A DNA stretch of 64,000 nucleotides. Source: Micromonospora lupini (GTDB lineage Bacteria > Actinomycetota > Actinomycetes > Mycobacteriales > Micromonosporaceae). The stretch spans positions 2,852,001-2,916,000 of the forward strand of contig NZ_JAPENL010000001.1 in NCBI RefSeq assembly GCF_026342015.1. Direction: 5' to 3'. The notes below the pieces were generated by a model. It was not told the origin of the DNA. It saw only the letters and a list, made by a program, of their open reading frames with translations, and searched no databases. Position 1 is the first letter of the stretch; each line of letters begins with the position of its first letter. Positions 8,654 through 18,166 of this stretch are shown in pieces. The position numbers were made by a program, and so were the translations under genes.

Positions 8654-9277
8654 TCAGCTCGGGTCGAGCAGGGCGACCTCGCCGGTGGCCAGGTCGTAGA
8701 GGCCGCCCACCACGGCCACCCGCTCCTCGGCGACCGGCCCGGCGAGGAGGTCGTCGACCCGCAGCGCGTCGACGGTGCGCCGGACGTGCCGGCGGATCGC
8801 CAGCGGGAGCACCGCCGGATCGTCCAGCCCGGCCTCGATGACCGCCGGGGCGATCTCGTCGACCAGGTGGGCGAGCGAGCCGCCGGGCCGCTCCCCCGCC
8901 CGCAGCGCGTCCACAGTTGCGCCCACCGCCCCGCACCGCTCGTGTCCGAGCACCAGCACCAGCGGCACGCCGAGCTGACCCACCACGTACTCGATGGAGC
9001 CGCACACCGCGCGGTCGAGCACGTGCCCACCGGTGCGGATCACGCAGATCGCGCCGAAGGTCTGGTCGAAGATCGCCTCCAGCGGCACGCGCGAGTCGAT
9101 GCACCCGAGCACCACCGCGTACGGCTGCTGGTCGCCGGAGGCGGCCGCCGCCGCGGCGGTGACGTCGTGGCCGTGCACGGGTTGGCCACTGACGAAGCGC
9201 CGGTTGCCGGCGAGCAGCTCGGCGAGCGCGGCGCGGGGCGTGCCGCCGGCCTGCCGCCCCTGCCCCGCCGCTTCCAT
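8654..9277 (-). CDS. Beta-class carbonic anhydrase
   Basis: Interconverts CO2 and bicarbonate, supplying bicarbonate to carboxylases such as those feeding malonyl-CoA. The 207-residue protein has the zinc-site motifs CIDSR (Cys and the Asp-Arg dyad) and HERC about 55 residues later, which place it firmly in the beta class. Length is normal for the family. The ATG at 9275-9277 is chosen because the conserved [14 protein letters not shown] region starts 13 residues later; no strong ribosome site is visible, so a nearby alternative start is possible. Confidence 0.9.
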   Translation of the reverse strand: MEAAGQGRQAGGTPRAALAELLAGNRRFVSGQPVHGHDVTAAAAAASGDQQPYAVVLGCIDSRVPLEAIFDQTFGAICVIRTGGHVLDRAVCGSIEYVVGQLGVPLVLVLGHERCGAVGATVDALRAGERPGGSLAHLVDEIAPAVIEAGLDDPAVLPLAIRRHVRRTVDALRVDDLLAGPVAEERVAVVGGLYDLATGEVALLDPS

Positions 9278-9425
9278 GCCGTTCAGCTTGGCTCGCCGCC
9301 CACGGGTCGCGGGCGGGGTCGGGAATGTTCGCCCCTGCGCGATTGGCGTGGCGTCCTGGCGGGTAGCCGGTGTTACCGCCGGGTATCCCGGTGCTGGTGG
9401 TGCCGGGGCGGCCGGGAAGGTGGCG

Positions 9426-10370
9426 ATGCCGGAGCGGTGCGAGGTCAGTACGCCCGACGGCGTACGGCTGCACGTGGAGACCACGGGGCCGACGGACGCC
9501 CCGGTCACGGCCGTCCTACTGCACGGCTGGACGCTTGACGGGCGCAGCTGGCATCGGCAGCTCGACGGGCTCACCGCCTCGTTCGGCGACGCGGTGCGGG
9601 TGGTCACCTACGACGCGCGGGGCCACGGCCGGTCGAGCTGCATGGCGCTGCCCACTGCCACCCTGGCCCAGCTCGGCGACGACCTGGCCGCCGTCCTCGA
9701 CGCGGTCGCGCCGACCGGTCGGGTGACCCTGGTGGGGCACTCGATGGGCGGAATGACGATCATGGAGTACGCGCACCGCCACCCCTGCCACTTCGCGGCC
9801 CGTACGGCAGGTCTGGTCTTCGTCTCGACCACCGCCGAGGGGCACACGCACACGGTCTACGGGCTCTCGCCGCGCATCGCCCGGCTGATCCGGCTCGCCG
9901 AGACGACGGGCGCCGGCGTCCTGGCCCGGTGTGGCTCGTGGCGCGCGCCCCGCGCGCTGCTGAACGCGTTGCAACCGAGCATCAGGTGGATGCTCTTCGG
10001 CGACCGCTGCGAGCCCTCCGACATCCGGCTGGTGACCTCCGCGGTGGCCCGCGCCTCGCTGCGCTCGATCGGCGGCTTCCGCGCCTCGATCGGCGCCCAG
10101 CACCGGCTGGACACCCTCACCGCGCTGGCTCACCTGCCGGCCGCCGCCCTGGTCGGTGACCGGGACCGGCTGACCCCACCGCCGTGCGCCGAGTCGATCG
10201 CCGCTGCCCTGCCGGCCACCGAGCTGACCGTCTGTCCGGGCGCCGGGCACATGCTGATGATGGAGCGCCCGGACGAGGTGAACGCCGCGCTGACCGGCGT
10301 ACTCCGTCGGGTGCTCGCGGCGACGGCGCCGGACGGGCACGACGCGAGCGCCGCAGGGACCTGTCGCTGA
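9426..10370 (+). CDS. Alpha/beta-fold hydrolase
   Basis: A 314-residue cytoplasmic hydrolase. It has the oxyanion motif [12 protein letters not shown], the strand-turn DARGHGRS, the nucleophile elbow GHSMGG, a catalytic Asp in VGDRDRLTP and a His in [11 protein letters not shown], so the triad is complete. The substrate cannot be told from sequence; the family includes esterases, lipases and haloperoxidase-like enzymes. The start at ATG 9426 removes an upstream in-frame extension that would overlap the divergent carbonic anhydrase gene. Confidence 0.83.
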   Translation: MPERCEVSTPDGVRLHVETTGPTDAPVTAVLLHGWTLDGRSWHRQLDGLTASFGDAVRVVTYDARGHGRSSCMALPTATLAQLGDDLAAVLDAVAPTGRVTLVGHSMGGMTIMEYAHRHPCHFAARTAGLVFVSTTAEGHTHTVYGLSPRIARLIRLAETTGAGVLARCGSWRAPRALLNALQPSIRWMLFGDRCEPSDIRLVTSAVARASLRSIGGFRASIGAQHRLDTLTALAHLPAAALVGDRDRLTPPPCAESIAAALPATELTVCPGAGHMLMMERPDEVNAALTGVLRRVLAATAPDGHDASAAGTCR

Positions 10371-10477
10371 CCACGTTCCCGCACCTCGGGCGCAAGGCGC
10401 CGGGCCGGGGGCCGTACCCTTCTGCGGTTGGCCCGCGCGGTTCGCGCCGCTTGCCGGCGACATCGAAGGAGCGTGCG

Positions 10478-12595
10478 TTGACCGACCAGACCACCCTGGA
10501 GCAGGAGATCGCCGTCGAGCAACGGCACCTCGACCGGGTGTACGCCCGACTGGCCGAACTGCGCCAGTCCGCGGTTCGGGCCGAGCGGGACGGCTACCGG
10601 ATGGCGCGGGTGGGCACGTTCGGGGCGCTTGTCGAGCGCGACGCGATGGTCTTCCACGCCGCGCAGCGGCGGCACACCCTCGACGCCGAGCACGAGGGGC
10701 TTGTCTTCGGCCGTCTGGACCTGCGCGACAGGCAGGTGCTGCACGTGGGGCGGCTCGGCATCCGCGACGAGGACGCCACCACGCTTGTCGTCGACTGGCG
10801 CGCGCCGGCCGCCTCCGCGTTCTACCAGGCCACCCCGGCGCAGCCGCTCGGCGTGGTGCGTCGCCGCACCATCCAGTCCCGCTCCGAGCGGGTCACCCGG
10901 ATCGAGGACGACCTGCTGGACCCGGACGCCGCCCCGGAGGGGATGACTGTGGTCGGGGACGGCGCGTTGCTGGCCACCCTGTCGCGGGCCACCGGTCGGG
11001 GCATGCGCGACATCGTGGCGACGATCCAGCGGGAGCAGGACGACGCGATCCGGTCGCCCGGCTCCGGGGTGACGATCGTCGCGGGCGGCCCGGGCACCGG
11101 CAAGACTGCTGTCGCCCTGCACCGGGCTGCCTTCCTGCTCTACTCCGACCGCAGCCGGTACGCGGGCGGCGGCATCCTTGTGGTCGGGCCTTCCACAGTC
11201 TTCGTCGAGTACATCGCCTCGGTGCTGCCCTCGCTCGGTGAGGACACGGCGACCCTGCACTCGCTGGGCACTCTCTTTCCGGGAATGACAGCCACCCGCA
11301 CCGACCCGCCCGAGGTGGCGGCGGTGAAGGGCTCGCTGCGGATGCGTCGGGTGTTGGAGCGCGCGGCCCGCGACGCGGTGCCCGGCGGCCCGGGTGAGCT
11401 GCGGCTGCTCTACCGGGGCACGCTGCTACGGCTGGACCGGGCCGAGCTGGACCGGATCCGGGACCGCGCGCTGCACCGCGGCGCCCGGCGCAACGAGGCA
11501 CGCCGGGCCGGCTTCGACGGGGTGTTCGCCGCGCTGTGGGCGCAGGCCCGCGCGGTGGGCATCACCCGGCTGCCGGAGCAGCGGGCCTTCGAGGGTGAGA
11601 TCGCCGAGCGGCAGGAGTTCCGGGAGTTCCTCAAGGCGTGGTGGCCGCGCCTGCACCCCCGACACGTGCTCGGCTGGCTGGCTCGGCCGGATCGGCTGCG
11701 CCGCTACGCCGGCGGGATCCTGTCCGGCGCGGAGATCCGGCTGCTCACCGCCGCGTACCAGAGCCTGGACAGCGCGGGTCTGACCATCGCGGACGTGGCG
11801 CTGTTGGACGAGTTGGACGCGCTGCTCGGCAGGCCGTTGCAGCCGGCGCGCGCCCGCCGCGACCCGTTCCAGCTCGCCGGCGGCGTGCGCGAGCTGAGCA
11901 CCGCGAGCGACAGGCAGCGGGCCGCCCGCGCGGCGGCCCGCGAGCGTCCGGAGGACTACCGGGAGTACGCGCACGTGGTGGTGGACGAGGCGCAGGACGT
12001 CTCGCCGATGCAGTGGCGGATGGTGGGACGGCGTGGCCGCCTGGCCTCGTGGACCGTTGTGGGTGACCCGGCGCAGACCGCGTGGACCGGTGATCCGGAG
12101 GAGCTGGCCCGCGCCCGGGACCAGGCGCTGGGCCGGCGCAAGCGGCACGATTTCACGCTCACCACCAACTACCGCAACTCGGCGGAGATCTTCGCGGTGG
12201 CGGCGGCGGAGATTCGCCGGCTCTACCCGGACCTGTCGCTGCCGACCGCCGTCCGCTCCACCGGGATCGATCCGGTCGAGCTGGTGGTGCCGCCCATCGG
12301 GCTGGAGACCGCGGTCGTGGAGGCGGCGACCGGCCTGCTGGCAGAGGTGGACGGCACAGTCGGGGTGATCACGCCGGTCACCCGCCGCGACGAGGTCGCC
12401 GGCTGGCTCGGCGCGCTCGGCGCGGCGCGCTTGCAGGTGGTGACCAGCCTGGAGGCCAAGGGCATGGAGTACGACGGGGTGGTGCTTGTCGCGCCGAGCG
12501 AGATCCGGGCCGATCCGGGCTCCGGTGTACGCACGCTCTACGTGGCGCTCTCCCGGGCCACGCAGCGGCTCACCACCATCGACCCGACCGGCTGA
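10478..12595 (+). CDS. HelD/HelR-type UvrD-like helicase acting on RNA polymerase
   Basis: A 705-residue superfamily 1 ATPase. Its N-terminal helical arm (about residues 1-90, containing EQEIAVEQRHLDRVYARL) is the coiled coil that enters RNA polymerase in HelD proteins. Walker A is GGPGTGKTAVALHRAAFLL; Walker B is VVVDEAQDVSPMQW; a C-terminal UvrD motif VTSLEAKGMEYDGVVL follows. Known relatives recycle stalled RNA polymerase, and the HelR branch displaces rifamycins; which branch this is cannot be settled here. The TTG start at 10478 has GAAGGA seven bases upstream and fits the coiled-coil start. No partner gene is adjacent. Confidence 0.85.
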   Translation: MTDQTTLEQEIAVEQRHLDRVYARLAELRQSAVRAERDGYRMARVGTFGALVERDAMVFHAAQRRHTLDAEHEGLVFGRLDLRDRQVLHVGRLGIRDEDATTLVVDWRAPAASAFYQATPAQPLGVVRRRTIQSRSERVTRIEDDLLDPDAAPEGMTVVGDGALLATLSRATGRGMRDIVATIQREQDDAIRSPGSGVTIVAGGPGTGKTAVALHRAAFLLYSDRSRYAGGGILVVGPSTVFVEYIASVLPSLGEDTATLHSLGTLFPGMTATRTDPPEVAAVKGSLRMRRVLERAARDAVPGGPGELRLLYRGTLLRLDRAELDRIRDRALHRGARRNEARRAGFDGVFAALWAQARAVGITRLPEQRAFEGEIAERQEFREFLKAWWPRLHPRHVLGWLARPDRLRRYAGGILSGAEIRLLTAAYQSLDSAGLTIADVALLDELDALLGRPLQPARARRDPFQLAGGVRELSTASDRQRAARAAARERPEDYREYAHVVVDEAQDVSPMQWRMVGRRGRLASWTVVGDPAQTAWTGDPEELARARDQALGRRKRHDFTLTTNYRNSAEIFAVAAAEIRRLYPDLSLPTAVRSTGIDPVELVVPPIGLETAVVEAATGLLAEVDGTVGVITPVTRRDEVAGWLGALGAARLQVVTSLEAKGMEYDGVVLVAPSEIRADPGSGVRTLYVALSRATQRLTTIDPTG

Positions 12596-12639
12596 CCTGC
12601 CCGTTGGCGGTGTCGGCGGTCGGGCCCGCCCGTACAGTT

Positions 12640-12665
12640 GCATACATAGCGATGTGAGCATACAT
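12640..12665 (+). promoter_or_regulatory. Direct repeat GCATACAT, candidate metal-sensor operator
   Basis: Two GCATACAT copies (12640-12647 and 12658-12665) flank ACATAGCGATGT, an imperfect dyad, in an AT-richer patch 38-63 bp upstream of the CDF exporter start. Such sites before cation exporters are often bound by ArsR/SmtB or MerR sensors; the regulator is not in this window. Confidence 0.4.
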
Positions 12666-12702
12666 TTGACCGGGTCCCGGGCGGCGACGGAGGGTGGATC
12701 TC

Positions 12703-13620
12703 GTGGGAGCAGGTCATGACCACCACCACGGGTCGGTCGCCAACGCCGCCCACCAGCACCGGGGCCGACTCTGGGCCGCGTTCGGGCTGCTCGCCACCCT
12801 GATGGTGGTCGAGGGTGTGGCCGCCTTCCACACCGGCTCACTGGCGCTGCTCTCCGACGCCGGGCACATGTTCACCGACGTGCTCGGCATCGGGATGGCG
12901 CTCGCCGCGATCACCGCCACCCGGCGGGCCACCGGCGACCCGCAGCGCACCTTCGGGCTCTACCGCCTCGAGGTGCTGGCCGCCCTGGCCAATGCCGTCC
13001 TGCTCTCCGGCGTGGCGGTCTACGTGGTGATCGAGGCGATCGGCCGGTTCGGCGACCCCCACGAGGTGCTGACCGGACCGATGCTCGTGGTGGCCGTCCT
13101 CGGCCTGCTCGCCAACCTGATCGCGTTCGCGCTGCTGCGCGCCGGCGCCCGGGAGAGCATCAACCTCCAGGGCGCCTACCTGGAGGTGCTCGGCGACCTG
13201 CTCGGCTCGCTCGGCGTGATCGGAGCGGCGCTGCTCATCACGGTCACCGACTGGTGGTGGGCCGACCCGCTGGTCGCGGTCGCCATCGGCGTGTTCATCC
13301 TGCCGCGCACCTGGCGGCTGGGACGCGCCGCCGTCCGCATCCTGGTGCAGGCCGCCCCGGAACACCTCCAGGTCACCGCCGTGCATGACCGGCTGGCCGC
13401 GGTGCCCGGCGTGGTCGAGGTGCACGACCTGCACGTCTGGACACTCACCTCGGGCATGGACGTGGCCTCCGCACACCTGATCATGGCGCCCGGCGCGGAG
13501 GTCGGCGCGGTGCTGGACGCGGCGCGCGCCGCCCTGCGGGAGGACTTCCGCATCGAGCACGCCACGCTGCAGATCGAGCCCGGCACCGCCCCCGGAGCCT
13601 GCGGCTCGATCGAGTGGTAG
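12703..13620 (+). CDS. Cation diffusion facilitator metal exporter (CzcD-like)
   Basis: A 305-residue inner-membrane transporter exporting divalent metals such as Zn2+ in exchange for protons. It begins with a His-rich segment (GHDHHHG), has about six membrane helices, and shows metal-site motifs SDAGHMFTD in helix 2 and LEVLGD in helix 5. The cytoplasmic C-terminal domain includes VVEVHDLHVWTLTSG, typical of CzcD. GTG at 12703 is chosen over GTG 12694 because GGAGGG at 12689-12694 is then correctly placed. A repeat upstream may be a metal-responsive operator. Confidence 0.9.
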   Translation: MGAGHDHHHGSVANAAHQHRGRLWAAFGLLATLMVVEGVAAFHTGSLALLSDAGHMFTDVLGIGMALAAITATRRATGDPQRTFGLYRLEVLAALANAVLLSGVAVYVVIEAIGRFGDPHEVLTGPMLVVAVLGLLANLIAFALLRAGARESINLQGAYLEVLGDLLGSLGVIGAALLITVTDWWWADPLVAVAIGVFILPRTWRLGRAAVRILVQAAPEHLQVTAVHDRLAAVPGVVEVHDLHVWTLTSGMDVASAHLIMAPGAEVGAVLDAARAALREDFRIEHATLQIEPGTAPGACGSIEW

Positions 13621-13759
13621 CGGTATTTGCAGAGCTTCCCTCGCATTCGCCGCAATTTGCCGTGGCGGGGCAGGCACCGTCTGTCACAACTGCTGCATCC
13701 GCCCCACCTGCCCCGGTAGGCTCGGTCCCGGCCACCACCCGGTGGCGCCCTCCCGGCGC

Positions 13760-13890
13760 CGGTGGCGGCCGCCGCCTAATCACTCGAGAGGGCGAACCGG
13801 GGAACCACGTTCCTGGGGTGCATCCGCGTCAGCGGTAGGGATCTTCCGTCCCGAACCCGTCAGCTAACCCGGTCGGCGGCTAACGGAAGG
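13760..13890 (+). ncRNA. ydaO-yuaA (cyclic di-AMP) riboswitch
   Basis: The segment contains the family's hallmark blocks in order: CGCCTAATCACTCGAGAGG, GAACCGGGGAACC, GGGGTGCATCC, AGGGATCTTCC then CCCGAACCCGTCAGCTAACC, and a closing GGCGGC pairing with GCCGCC at 13771. In actinomycetes this riboswitch controls cell-wall hydrolase and resuscitation-factor genes, turning them off at high c-di-AMP. The aptamer ends immediately before the GGAAGGA ribosome site of the next gene. Confidence 0.9.
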
Positions 13891-13899
13891 ACATGCTCA

Positions 13900-14967
13900 G
13901 TGGCACCAGCACGACCACCCGCCGCCCGACTCGCGGCACTCATCGTCATGATGGTCACCCTCGGCGTCGCGGTACCGGTCGGCGCCGCCACCGCCGCTCC
14001 CCCCGGCGGTCTGCGGGCCGCCGCGGCGCCCGACGGCGACGAGGAGGGCGGCACCCCCGCGCTGCGGGCCCAGCTCGAAGCGGCAAGCAAGGGCTACCTG
14101 GACGCGAAGCGCGCCCTGGACACCTCCGTCCAGCGACAGCAGCAACTCGCGACAAAGCTCAAGGCCACCGAGGCTGAGATGACCGTGCGCAACGGCAAGG
14201 TCGGCGAGATCGCCGGCGTCGCGTACCGCACCGGCCGGCTCAGCACCGTCTCGGCATTGCTCAACACCAACACGCCCGAGGGCTTCATGGACCGGGCGGC
14301 AGCGCTGGACGTGGTGGCCGCCAACGAGGACCGGGTGCTGCGCGACCTGCACGCCACCCGGGACGAGGCCAACCGCACCCGCACCGCCCTGGACGGCGAG
14401 ATCCGCGAGCAGCGCAAGCAGGTCGAGGTGATGGCCAAGCGCAAGGAGCAGGCCGAGCGGGCCCTCACGGTCGCCACCAGCAAGCCGCGCACCACCGCCG
14501 CCGACACCAGCTCCAACCGGGGCACCTCCACCGCCAACGCCCAGCCCGCGCCACGCAACTCCGACGGCTCCTGGCCGTCCGAGTCGTGCAGCATCAACGA
14601 CCCCACCCCGGCCAGCGGCTGCATCACCCCACGCACCCTGCACGCCCTCAACCAGGCCAAGGCCGCAGGCTTCACCCACTACGTCTCCTGTCACCGCTCC
14701 GGCGGCTCCGGCGAACACCCCAAGGGCCGGGCCTGCGACTTCGCCGCGGCGAAGGGCGGCTTCGGCGGCGACGCCACAGGCGCCGACAAGACGTACGGCA
14801 ACAACCTGGCCGCGTACTTCATCCGCAACTCCGACCGGCTCGCCGTGCTCTACGTGATCTGGTACAGGCAGATCTGGCTGCCCAGCAGCGGTTGGAAGTC
14901 GTACAGCGGAGGCAACGGCGACCCCTCCAGCGACCACACCAACCACGTACACCTGTCGGTGTACTGA
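13900..14967 (+). CDS. Secreted coiled-coil protein with LAS-type peptidoglycan peptidase-like domain
   Basis: A 355-residue exported protein. Residues 1-35 form a Sec signal peptide ending near ATAAP. Residues 45-180 are a long coiled coil rich in Gln, Lys and Glu, resembling the N-terminal helical region of NlpC/P60 hydrolases. The C-terminal 125 residues carry HPKGRACDF and HTNHVHLSVY, an HxxxxxxD plus HxH zinc-site pattern of LAS/M15-like peptidases. The expected role is cell-wall peptide cleavage during growth or germination. GTG 13900 (GGAAGGA eight bases upstream) gives the signal peptide; ATG 13893 is out of frame. The c-di-AMP riboswitch directly upstream supports a cell-wall role. 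Confidence 0.85.
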   Translation: MAPARPPAARLAALIVMMVTLGVAVPVGAATAAPPGGLRAAAAPDGDEEGGTPALRAQLEAASKGYLDAKRALDTSVQRQQQLATKLKATEAEMTVRNGKVGEIAGVAYRTGRLSTVSALLNTNTPEGFMDRAAALDVVAANEDRVLRDLHATRDEANRTRTALDGEIREQRKQVEVMAKRKEQAERALTVATSKPRTTAADTSSNRGTSTANAQPAPRNSDGSWPSESCSINDPTPASGCITPRTLHALNQAKAAGFTHYVSCHRSGGSGEHPKGRACDFAAAKGGFGGDATGADKTYGNNLAAYFIRNSDRLAVLYVIWYRQIWLPSSGWKSYSGGNGDPSSDHTNHVHLSVY

Positions 14968-15089
14968 CCCCACCGGTGGCCGGCGCACCGTCGACACGGG
15001 GCGCCGGTGCCGGGTACGTCAGCGGACGTAGCCTGGACGTCGCCGACGGTCAGACGACCCGGGCCGATCGAGCCGGCAGCATTTCCGGT

Positions 15090-15614
15090 ATGCCGCGAAT
15101 CCGGCCCACCACGCGCAAGGCGCTGCTCACCCTGCACCTGATCACCTCGCTCGGCTGGCTCGGGGCGGACCTGGTGCTGCTCACCCTCGGCATCGCGGCA
15201 CAGCGCGGCGCCGACCCGGCCGTGGTCTACCCGGTCGCCGGGCTCGTCGGCACCGTGCTGTTCGCGCCGCTGAGCGTGCTCGTGTGGCTCGTCGGCGTCG
15301 CCAGCGCGCTGCTCACCCCGTGGGGCCTGGTGCGCTACCGGTGGGTGCTGGTCAAGCTCGTGATCACCACGGTGATGGTCGGGCTGGTGCTGTTCCTGCT
15401 CACCCCGAATCTGCGGCACGCCAGCGCGCTGGGCGCCGCCCTGCCCGCACGGGATCGCGCCGACCTGGTGATCGCACCCTCGGTGTCGACCACTCTCATG
15501 ATCATCGCGACGGTGCTCTCCACGTACAAGCCCTGGGGCCGCCGACCCGGCCGGCCCGCCGGGCCCACGAACGCGCCCGCCGCAGCGCAGGATCGCGCAA
15601 CAACAAGGAAGTAG
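15090..15614 (+). CDS. Four-helix integral membrane protein
   Basis: A 174-residue membrane protein of unknown function. It has about four hydrophobic segments (residues 10-30, 43-68, 78-100, 125-145) and a Pro/Ala/Arg-rich cytoplasmic tail. The sequence LLTLHLITSLGWLGADLVLL with a His in helix 1 recalls the DUF2269-like family, but I am not certain. ATG at 15090 gives a product that begins at the first helix; upstream in-frame sequence overlaps the preceding gene in another frame. It stands alone, with no clear operon partner. Confidence 0.7.
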   Translation: MPRIRPTTRKALLTLHLITSLGWLGADLVLLTLGIAAQRGADPAVVYPVAGLVGTVLFAPLSVLVWLVGVASALLTPWGLVRYRWVLVKLVITTVMVGLVLFLLTPNLRHASALGAALPARDRADLVIAPSVSTTLMIIATVLSTYKPWGRRPGRPAGPTNAPAAAQDRATTRK

Positions 15615-15707
15615 TGGCCATCGCGCCGCGGGGGCACCACTACAACCAGGATCGAGCACGATCATGCCGGGAGACCACGACCGACCGGGCCGGGGGCGAG
15701 CGGTGGG

Positions 15708-16202
15708 TCAGGCCGGCGGTTGGTTTTCGTGGGTGGTGTCCAAGGCCGCGCCGAGACGGGTGGCCAGGGCGAGGTGCGCGGCGCGGGCCTGCCGGAAGGC
15801 GTACCGGAACAGGGGCGTCGGGGCGCGCAGGGTGATGTCGACGTCGATCCGGACCAGGCCGTCCGGCTCGGCGCGCAGCCGGGTGTGGTTGCGGACGGTG
15901 GTGGCCGGCCACTGGCGGGCCACCGTGACGATCTCGTCAGGCTCGCAGATCAGCACGTCCGCCTGGTAGGTGGTGCGGAAGCGCAACGGCCCCGCCGCGA
16001 GCCTGTCGTTGATCGTGTAGCTGGCTCGGGCGCCCGGGCGGGGCGGCACCCGGCGGACCCGCACGATCAATGGGTGCAGCTCAGCCTGGCGGGTCAGGTC
16101 GCTCAACAACGCCGCCGCCTCGGCGAGTGAGCAGCGGGCCTGGACGGTGTAGCTGAAGGTATCGCTGCTGAGCACACCGTCTCCCGACGTCGCTGGTCGC
16201 AC
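15708..16202 (-). CDS. SRPBCC-family (polyketide cyclase/START-like) protein
   Basis: A 164-residue protein with the helix-grip pattern of the SRPBCC superfamily: an N-terminal beta strand (FSYTVQARCSLAEAAALLSDL), curved sheet (YTINDRLAAGPLRFRTTYQADV) and a long C-terminal helix (FRYAFRQARAAHLALATRL). Such proteins bind hydrophobic ligands; no catalytic residues can be assigned. The start could be GTG 16202 or an internal GTG about nine codons later, just before the first strand. It is transcribed divergently from the PfkB kinase gene. Confidence 0.75.
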   Translation of the reverse strand: MRPATSGDGVLSSDTFSYTVQARCSLAEAAALLSDLTRQAELHPLIVRVRRVPPRPGARASYTINDRLAAGPLRFRTTYQADVLICEPDEIVTVARQWPATTVRNHTRLRAEPDGLVRIDVDITLRAPTPLFRYAFRQARAAHLALATRLGAALDTTHENQPPA

Positions 16203-16347
16203 GATCGTCCCGTACGAGGCTCAGGCTGGCAACGCCCGGACGGACACCGTCCGTTGTCCCGGCATTCGCGCAGCGTTCCCATTACGGTCGGCTGATGGGA
16301 AATCACCGATGGTGACGAAGGGTGGGACACATGTTCGGTGACGACCG

Positions 16348-17325
16348 GTGAGCGGGCACGTGATGGTCTTCGCGCCCACTCCACAGCTCACGGTGACCGT
16401 GGACCAGCCGAACGACCAGCCCGAGCTGCACCTGCACCCCGGCGGCCAGGGCGTCTGGCAGGCCCGCATGGTGCTGTCGCTCGGAGTGGACGTGGTGCTC
16501 TGCGCCGCGCTCGGTGGCGAGATCGGTCAGGTGCTGGAGCCGCTGCTGGTCAGCGAGGGAGTGAATCTGAAGGTGGTGGTACGCGACTCCGGCAGCGGCG
16601 CGTACGTGCACGACCGGCGGGGCGGGTCCCGCCAGGAGGTCGTGGACGTGCCCGGGGAGCGACTGAGCCGCCATGAGCTGGACGAGTTGTACAACCTGGC
16701 GCTCGGCGAGGGCCTTCGGGCCGACGTGAGCGTCCTCAGTGGCCCGAACGCCCCGTGGCTCGTCCCGGCCGACCTGTACCGCCGCTTCGCCGCCGACCTC
16801 GGCGCCAACGGCAGCCGGGTGGTCGTCGATCTGTCCGGTGACCACCTGGGCGCCGTGCTGGCCAGCGGCGTGTTCTTTCTGAAGGTGAGCCACGAGGAGC
16901 TGATCCGTGACGGTCGCGCCCGCAGCGGCGACGGCCCCGAGCTGACCCGGGCGATGTACGACCTGCACGCCGCCGGCGCCGAGACGGTGGTGGTGAGCCG
17001 AGCCGACCAGCCGGCGCTGGCGCTCATCGACGGGGACCTCTTCGAGGTGGAGATGCCCCGGCTGGAGGCCGCCGATCCGCGGGGCGCGGGCGACTCGATG
17101 ACCGCCGGGGTGGCCGCCGTGATCGCCCGTGGCGGCGACATTCGGACCGCCATCCGCACCGGCGCCGCCGCCGGCGCGCTGAACGTGACCCGGCACGGGC
17201 TGGGCACCGGACGGTTGGACTCGATCACGGGGCTGGTGGAGCGGGTCCGGCTGGTCCCGGCGGACAGCCGGCAACAGGAGCGGACGACCCCCGACGAGCT
17301 GGCCGACCGGGTGGTCGAGCGGTGA
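16348..17325 (+). CDS. PfkB-family sugar kinase (1-phosphofructokinase-like)
   Basis: A 325-residue ribokinase-superfamily enzyme. It has the N-terminal substrate region PGGQGVWQARMVLSLG, and near residue 249 the PfkB signature DPRGAGDSMTAG, whose Asp is the catalytic base and whose GAGD forms the anion hole. The form of the substrate motif (GGQG followed by Gln) resembles LacC/FruK enzymes that phosphorylate sugar phosphates, but the substrate is not certain. GTG 16348 is the first start; ATG 16363 is an alternative. The stop overlaps the surE start by four bases, implying one transcript and possible functional coupling to phosphate metabolism. Confidence 0.8.
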   Translation: MSGHVMVFAPTPQLTVTVDQPNDQPELHLHPGGQGVWQARMVLSLGVDVVLCAALGGEIGQVLEPLLVSEGVNLKVVVRDSGSGAYVHDRRGGSRQEVVDVPGERLSRHELDELYNLALGEGLRADVSVLSGPNAPWLVPADLYRRFAADLGANGSRVVVDLSGDHLGAVLASGVFFLKVSHEELIRDGRARSGDGPELTRAMYDLHAAGAETVVVSRADQPALALIDGDLFEVEMPRLEAADPRGAGDSMTAGVAAVIARGGDIRTAIRTGAAAGALNVTRHGLGTGRLDSITGLVERVRLVPADSRQQERTTPDELADRVVER

Positions 17326-18149
17326 CGCTGCGGGTGCTCGTGACAAACGACGACGGGATCGCCGCGCCGGGCATCCAGGCGTTGGCCCTGGCCGCCGCCC
17401 AGCGGGGCCTGGACGTGGTGGTCGCGGCGCCGCTTGAGGAGGCCAGCGGCACCAGCGCCGCGATGAGCGCGGTGGAACGCGACGGGCGGGTGGTGGTGCA
17501 CGACCATCCGCTGCCCGAACTGGCGGGTGTGCCCGCGTACGGCGTCGGTGGCTCACCCGGCTTCATCACGCTCATCGCGCTGCACGGCGCGTTCGGCCCG
17601 CCGCCGTCGGTCGTGTTGTCGGGCATCAACCGGGGTGCCAACGCCGGCCGCGCCGTGCTGCACTCCGGCACGGTGGGCGCCGCGTTCACCGCCGCCTCGA
17701 ACGGGTGCCGGGCCATGGCGGTCTCGCTCGACGTGCTCTCCGCGGGCGAGGCGACGGCCGCCAGCGGCGGGGCCGCGGTGGATGCCGCCGCCCGGGTACG
17801 CGACGCCGAACGGCATTGGGACACCGCCGCGCGGGTCGCCCTGGACCTGCTCCCCCGACTGACCTCCGGGCCACCGGAGAGCGTGCTCAACGTCAACGCC
17901 CCCGACCTGCCGCACGGGCGGCTGCGCGGTGTGCGGCGCGGCTCGTTGGCCAGTTTCGGTCAGGTGCAGATGACGGTGGCCGAGTCGGGGCACGGCTTCG
18001 TGCGTACCTCATTGGAGGAGCCCGGCCAGGCCGCGCAGCCCGGCACGGATGTGGCGTTGCTTGCCGGCGGGTACGCGTCGGTGACGGCCATCCGGGCGGT
18101 CACCGAGGTGACCGACGTGGACCTGACCGGTCTGGACGAGCAGCCCTGA
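17322..18149 (+). CDS. surE: 5'/3'-nucleotidase SurE
   Basis: A metal-dependent phosphatase for nucleoside monophosphates, linked to stress survival. The 275-residue protein begins with the diagnostic VLVTNDDGIAAPGI (Asp pair that binds the divalent metal), followed by the Ser/Asn metal ligands in SGTSAAMS and SGINRGANAG. Length is normal. It begins with GTG inside the stop of the PfkB kinase gene (GTGA). Convergent with the STAS-domain gene. Confidence 0.92.
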   Translation: MTLRVLVTNDDGIAAPGIQALALAAAQRGLDVVVAAPLEEASGTSAAMSAVERDGRVVVHDHPLPELAGVPAYGVGGSPGFITLIALHGAFGPPPSVVLSGINRGANAGRAVLHSGTVGAAFTAASNGCRAMAVSLDVLSAGEATAASGGAAVDAAARVRDAERHWDTAARVALDLLPRLTSGPPESVLNVNAPDLPHGRLRGVRRGSLASFGQVQMTVAESGHGFVRTSLEEPGQAAQPGTDVALLAGGYASVTAIRAVTEVTDVDLTGLDEQP

Positions 18150-18166
18150 CGGCGGGCGTGGCCCGC

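Noticed and set aside
10379..10477. Possible rifamycin-associated element before the HelD/HelR gene
   Set aside because: GGCGCAAGGCGCC resembles only part of such a site; no full palindrome at the expected spacing.
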